Below, one piece after another: positions 13,788 to 15,809 of a DNA stretch of 15,809 nt. The position numbers and the translations under genes are program-made. The notes beneath the pieces were generated by a model. It ran no database searches, was not told where the DNA came from, and saw only the letters and a list, made by a program, of their open reading frames with translations. Each line of letters starts with the position of its first letter. Positions within the stretch are counted from its first letter, which is position 1. This stretch comes from Betaproteobacteria bacterium (GTDB taxonomy: Bacteria > Pseudomonadota > Gammaproteobacteria > Burkholderiales > SG8-39), in contig JAFARH010000191.1 of the NCBI GenBank assembly GCA_019245555.1, positions 1 through 15,809 on the forward strand. The letters run 5' to 3'.

Positions 13788-14990
13788 GTGCCTCTCTTCA
13801 CCTACAAGGCGATCGATCCCCGCGGCAAGAGCATAGTCGGGCGGGTCGAAGCGGTGAACCTGTTCGACCTCGAGCAACGCCTGGCGCGCATGGACCTCGA
13901 CCTCGTGTCGGGCGCGCCCTCCAGCAGCAAGAGCCGCTTCCTCGGCGGCGGCATCAAGCGCGCCGACCTCATCAACTTCTGCTTCCACCTCGAGCAGCTG
14001 GCGAGCGCGGGCGTGCCGGTCACCGAAGGCCTCACCGACCTGCGCGAGAGCGTCGAGAACCCCCGCTTCCGCGAGGTGGTGGCCGGTCTCGTCGAATCGA
14101 TCGAGGGCGGCCGCAGCCTCTCGCAGGCGCTTGGTGAGTTTCCCGAGGTGTTCGGCAAGGTGTTCGTGAGCCTCGTGCGCTCGGGCGAGCAGACCGGAAA
14201 GCTCTCCGAGGTGCTGAAAAGCCTGACCGAGACGCTCAAGTGGGAGGACGAGCTCGCCGCGCAGACGAAGAAGCTCATGATGTATCCCGCCTTCGTCGGC
14301 GGCATCGTGCTCCTCGTCACCTTCTTCCTGATGGTGTACCTCGTGCCGCAGATGACCGGCTTCATTCGCAACATGGGCGAGGCGATCCCGCTCCAGACGC
14401 GAATCCTGATGATGGTGTCGAATTTCTTCGTCAATTACTGGTACGTGGTGTTCGCAGCACCGCCCGCGCTCTTCTTCGGCCTCAGGTTCCTGATCAAGAC
14501 CAACCCGGCGGTCGAGTACGCCTTCGACAAATACAAGATCTCGATGCCGCTCCTAGGCCCGATCCTGAAGAAGATCATCCTGTCGCGCTTCGCAGCGAGC
14601 TTCGCCATGATGTATTCCTCGGGCATCACGGTGCTCGACGCGATCCGGAGCTGCGAAGAGATCGTCGGCAACAAGCCGCTCGAGCAGGCGCTTCGGACTG
14701 CCGGGCAGCAGATCGCCGAGGGCAAGCACCTCACCGCAGCCTTCGAGGACCTCGATCTCTTCCCGCCGCTCGTCATCCGCATGATGCGCATCGGCGAGAA
14801 CACCGGCGCACTCGACACCGCACTCCTCAACGTGAGCTACTTCTACAACCGCGAGGTGAAGGAGGCGATCGGCAAGGTGCAGGCCATGATCGAGCCCGCG
14901 CTGACGCTGGTCCTCGGCGCCATCCTCGGCTGGGTCATGCTCTCGGTGCTCGGCCCGATCTACGACTCGATCTCGAAGATGAAATTCTGA
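13788..14990 (+). CDS. mshG: MshG, GspF/PilC-type inner-membrane platform protein
   Basis: MshG is the inner-membrane platform on which the extension ATPase MshE acts. The 400-residue product starts MPLFTYKAIDPRGKSIVGRV, the standard family N-terminus, which fixes the GTG at 13788. Two GspF domains are visible. The first (about 65-185) has FHLEQLASAGVPVTEGL, SLVRSGEQTGKLSEVL and a transmembrane helix with YPAFVGGIVLLVTFFLMVYL. The second (about 265-390) has SRFAASFAMMYSSGITVLDA, MMRIGENTGALDTALL and a last helix LTLVLGAILGWVMLSVLGP. A middle helix pair lies near 205-235. It begins 23 bases after mshE without an obvious ribosome-binding site, and is followed one base after its stop by the next gene. 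Identity as a GspF family protein is certain; the msh name rests on context. Confidence 0.93.
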   Translation: MPLFTYKAIDPRGKSIVGRVEAVNLFDLEQRLARMDLDLVSGAPSSSKSRFLGGGIKRADLINFCFHLEQLASAGVPVTEGLTDLRESVENPRFREVVAGLVESIEGGRSLSQALGEFPEVFGKVFVSLVRSGEQTGKLSEVLKSLTETLKWEDELAAQTKKLMMYPAFVGGIVLLVTFFLMVYLVPQMTGFIRNMGEAIPLQTRILMMVSNFFVNYWYVVFAAPPALFFGLRFLIKTNPAVEYAFDKYKISMPLLGPILKKIILSRFAASFAMMYSSGITVLDAIRSCEEIVGNKPLEQALRTAGQQIAEGKHLTAAFEDLDLFPPLVIRMMRIGENTGALDTALLNVSYFYNREVKEAIGKVQAMIEPALTLVLGAILGWVMLSVLGPIYDSISKMKF

Positions 14991-14991
14991 G

Positions 14992-15809
14992 ATGTTCGCC
15001 ACGCCCCGCATCCTCTACTTCACCGCCGAGGACCACTACCTCTACCGCTCGGCAGGCCGCGCGCTCGAGCTCGAGGCAAAGTTCACCGGCGATGAGGCCG
15101 GCATTACCGCCTTCCGCGACTACCTGCGCGGCCAGCGCGGCGCGCTCTTCGCGGTAGTGGCCGATCTCGCCGGCGAAGACTTCCACGAGGAGCAAGTGCC
15201 AGCCCTCCGCGGCGCCGACCGAGAGGCAGTACTGTCACGGCGCCTCGCGCAGCGCTATCGCGACACGCGGCTCGCGGCCGCGCTCTCGCTCGGTACCGTC
15301 GACACCGCCGAGCGCAAGAACGAGCGCGTGCTGCTCACCTCGTTCACGAATACGCAGCAGCTCACCCCGTGGCTCGACGCCCTGGAGGAAGCCGGCGCGA
15401 AGCTGGCTGGCGTCTACTCGATTCCGCTGCTCGCACCGGCGCTCGCCAAGAAGCTCGCCGCACGCGACGCGCGGCTGCTCCTCGTCACGGCAAACCGCGC
15501 CGGCCTGCGGCAGTGCTACGTGGAAAACGGCAAGCTTCGTTTCGCGCGGCTCGAGCGCACCGGCGACATGGTGCCGCAGGCGCTCGCCATGTTCGTGCGC
15601 TCGGAAACGCAGCGCCTCGTGCAATACCTCGTCACCTTGCGCGCACTTCCGCGCGAGGGAAGCCCCGTGCAGGTGGTGGTCGTCGCGCCGGCTGGCCAGA
15701 AGGAGGCCTTCGAGCAGGCGCTCGCCTCCGATGCACGGCTCGTATTCCGCATCATGGATTACGCCGACGCGCTCAAGTCGGCGAAGCTCAATCGCGTACC
15801 GGAGGGTGC
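14992..15809 (+). CDS. Putative pilus assembly protein, GspL/PilM/MshI-like (partial, runs off right edge)
   Basis: The frame is open from ATG 14992, one base after the mshG stop, to the right edge (272 residues visible). There is no signal peptide or transmembrane helix in this part, so it is probably cytoplasmic at its N-terminus. It begins MFATPRILYFTAEDHYLYRS and contains TPWLDALEEAGAKLAGVYSI, LLLVTANRAGLRQCYVENG and LRFARLERTGDMVPQAL. That order of blocks resembles the second half of the actin-like fold of GspL, PilM and MshI, where a predicted IxxxPL segment is followed by a self-recognition loop. The N-terminus lacks the nucleotide-binding motif GxDxG of PilM. The position straight after mshG favours a role as the cytoplasmic adaptor of the pilus machine. 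The function is inferred; the gene itself is secure. Confidence 0.75.
   Translation, partial: MFATPRILYFTAEDHYLYRSAGRALELEAKFTGDEAGITAFRDYLRGQRGALFAVVADLAGEDFHEEQVPALRGADREAVLSRRLAQRYRDTRLAAALSLGTVDTAERKNERVLLTSFTNTQQLTPWLDALEEAGAKLAGVYSIPLLAPALAKKLAARDARLLLVTANRAGLRQCYVENGKLRFARLERTGDMVPQALAMFVRSETQRLVQYLVTLRALPREGSPVQVVVVAPAGQKEAFEQALASDARLVFRIMDYADALKSAKLNRVPEG

Overview
The window is GC-rich, gene-dense Gram-negative DNA, most likely from a betaproteobacterium. Two things suggest this: a complete Mla lipid-transport operon with mlaA (vacJ) sitting between mlaD and mlaC and followed by a YadG/YadH-type ABC pair, and an MSHA-type pilus biogenesis cluster. The genus cannot be read from the sequence. 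All coding capacity is tightly packed. The longest non-coding gaps are 89 bases (8710-8798) and 68 bases (11987-12054), so no stretch over 300 bases lacks a gene. I see no tRNA, rRNA, insertion sequence, CRISPR array or convincing terminator.

Left half, minus strand (5098 down to 1): mlaF-mlaE-mlaD-mlaA-mlaC-mlaB, then an ABC ATPase and its permease, which runs off the left edge. Neighbouring genes abut or overlap, mostly by 4 bases (GTGA/ATGA type), so this reads as one translationally coupled operon. MlaF, MlaE, MlaD and MlaB form the inner-membrane complex, MlaC is the periplasmic lipid carrier and MlaA the outer-membrane lipoprotein. Together they maintain lipid asymmetry of the outer membrane. 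The ABC pair at the end is a separate YadGH-like transporter of unknown substrate.

Centre: only 21 bases separate the divergent start codons of mlaF (5098, minus) and an ABC ATPase (5120, plus). That gap holds a perfect AT-rich palindrome that could serve as a -10 element in both directions. The plus-strand ATPase has no permease in view and overlaps by 29 bases a sigma-54-dependent response regulator with a PrsR-like receiver. This regulator in turn abuts the pilus genes.

Right half, plus strand (7261-15809): mshM (ExeA-like ATPase with a SPOR-like tail), mshL (secretin lipoprotein), mshN (single-TM TPR protein), mshE (extension ATPase with a c-di-GMP-binding MshEN domain), mshG (GspF-like platform protein) and a partial GspL/PilM/MshI-like gene running off the right edge. 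These would build an MSHA-like type IV pilus. Pilin genes are expected beyond the right edge. A probable CTG start for mshM, a nested hairpin between mshM and mshL, and the ATPase/regulator pair in front of the pilus genes are the least ordinary features.
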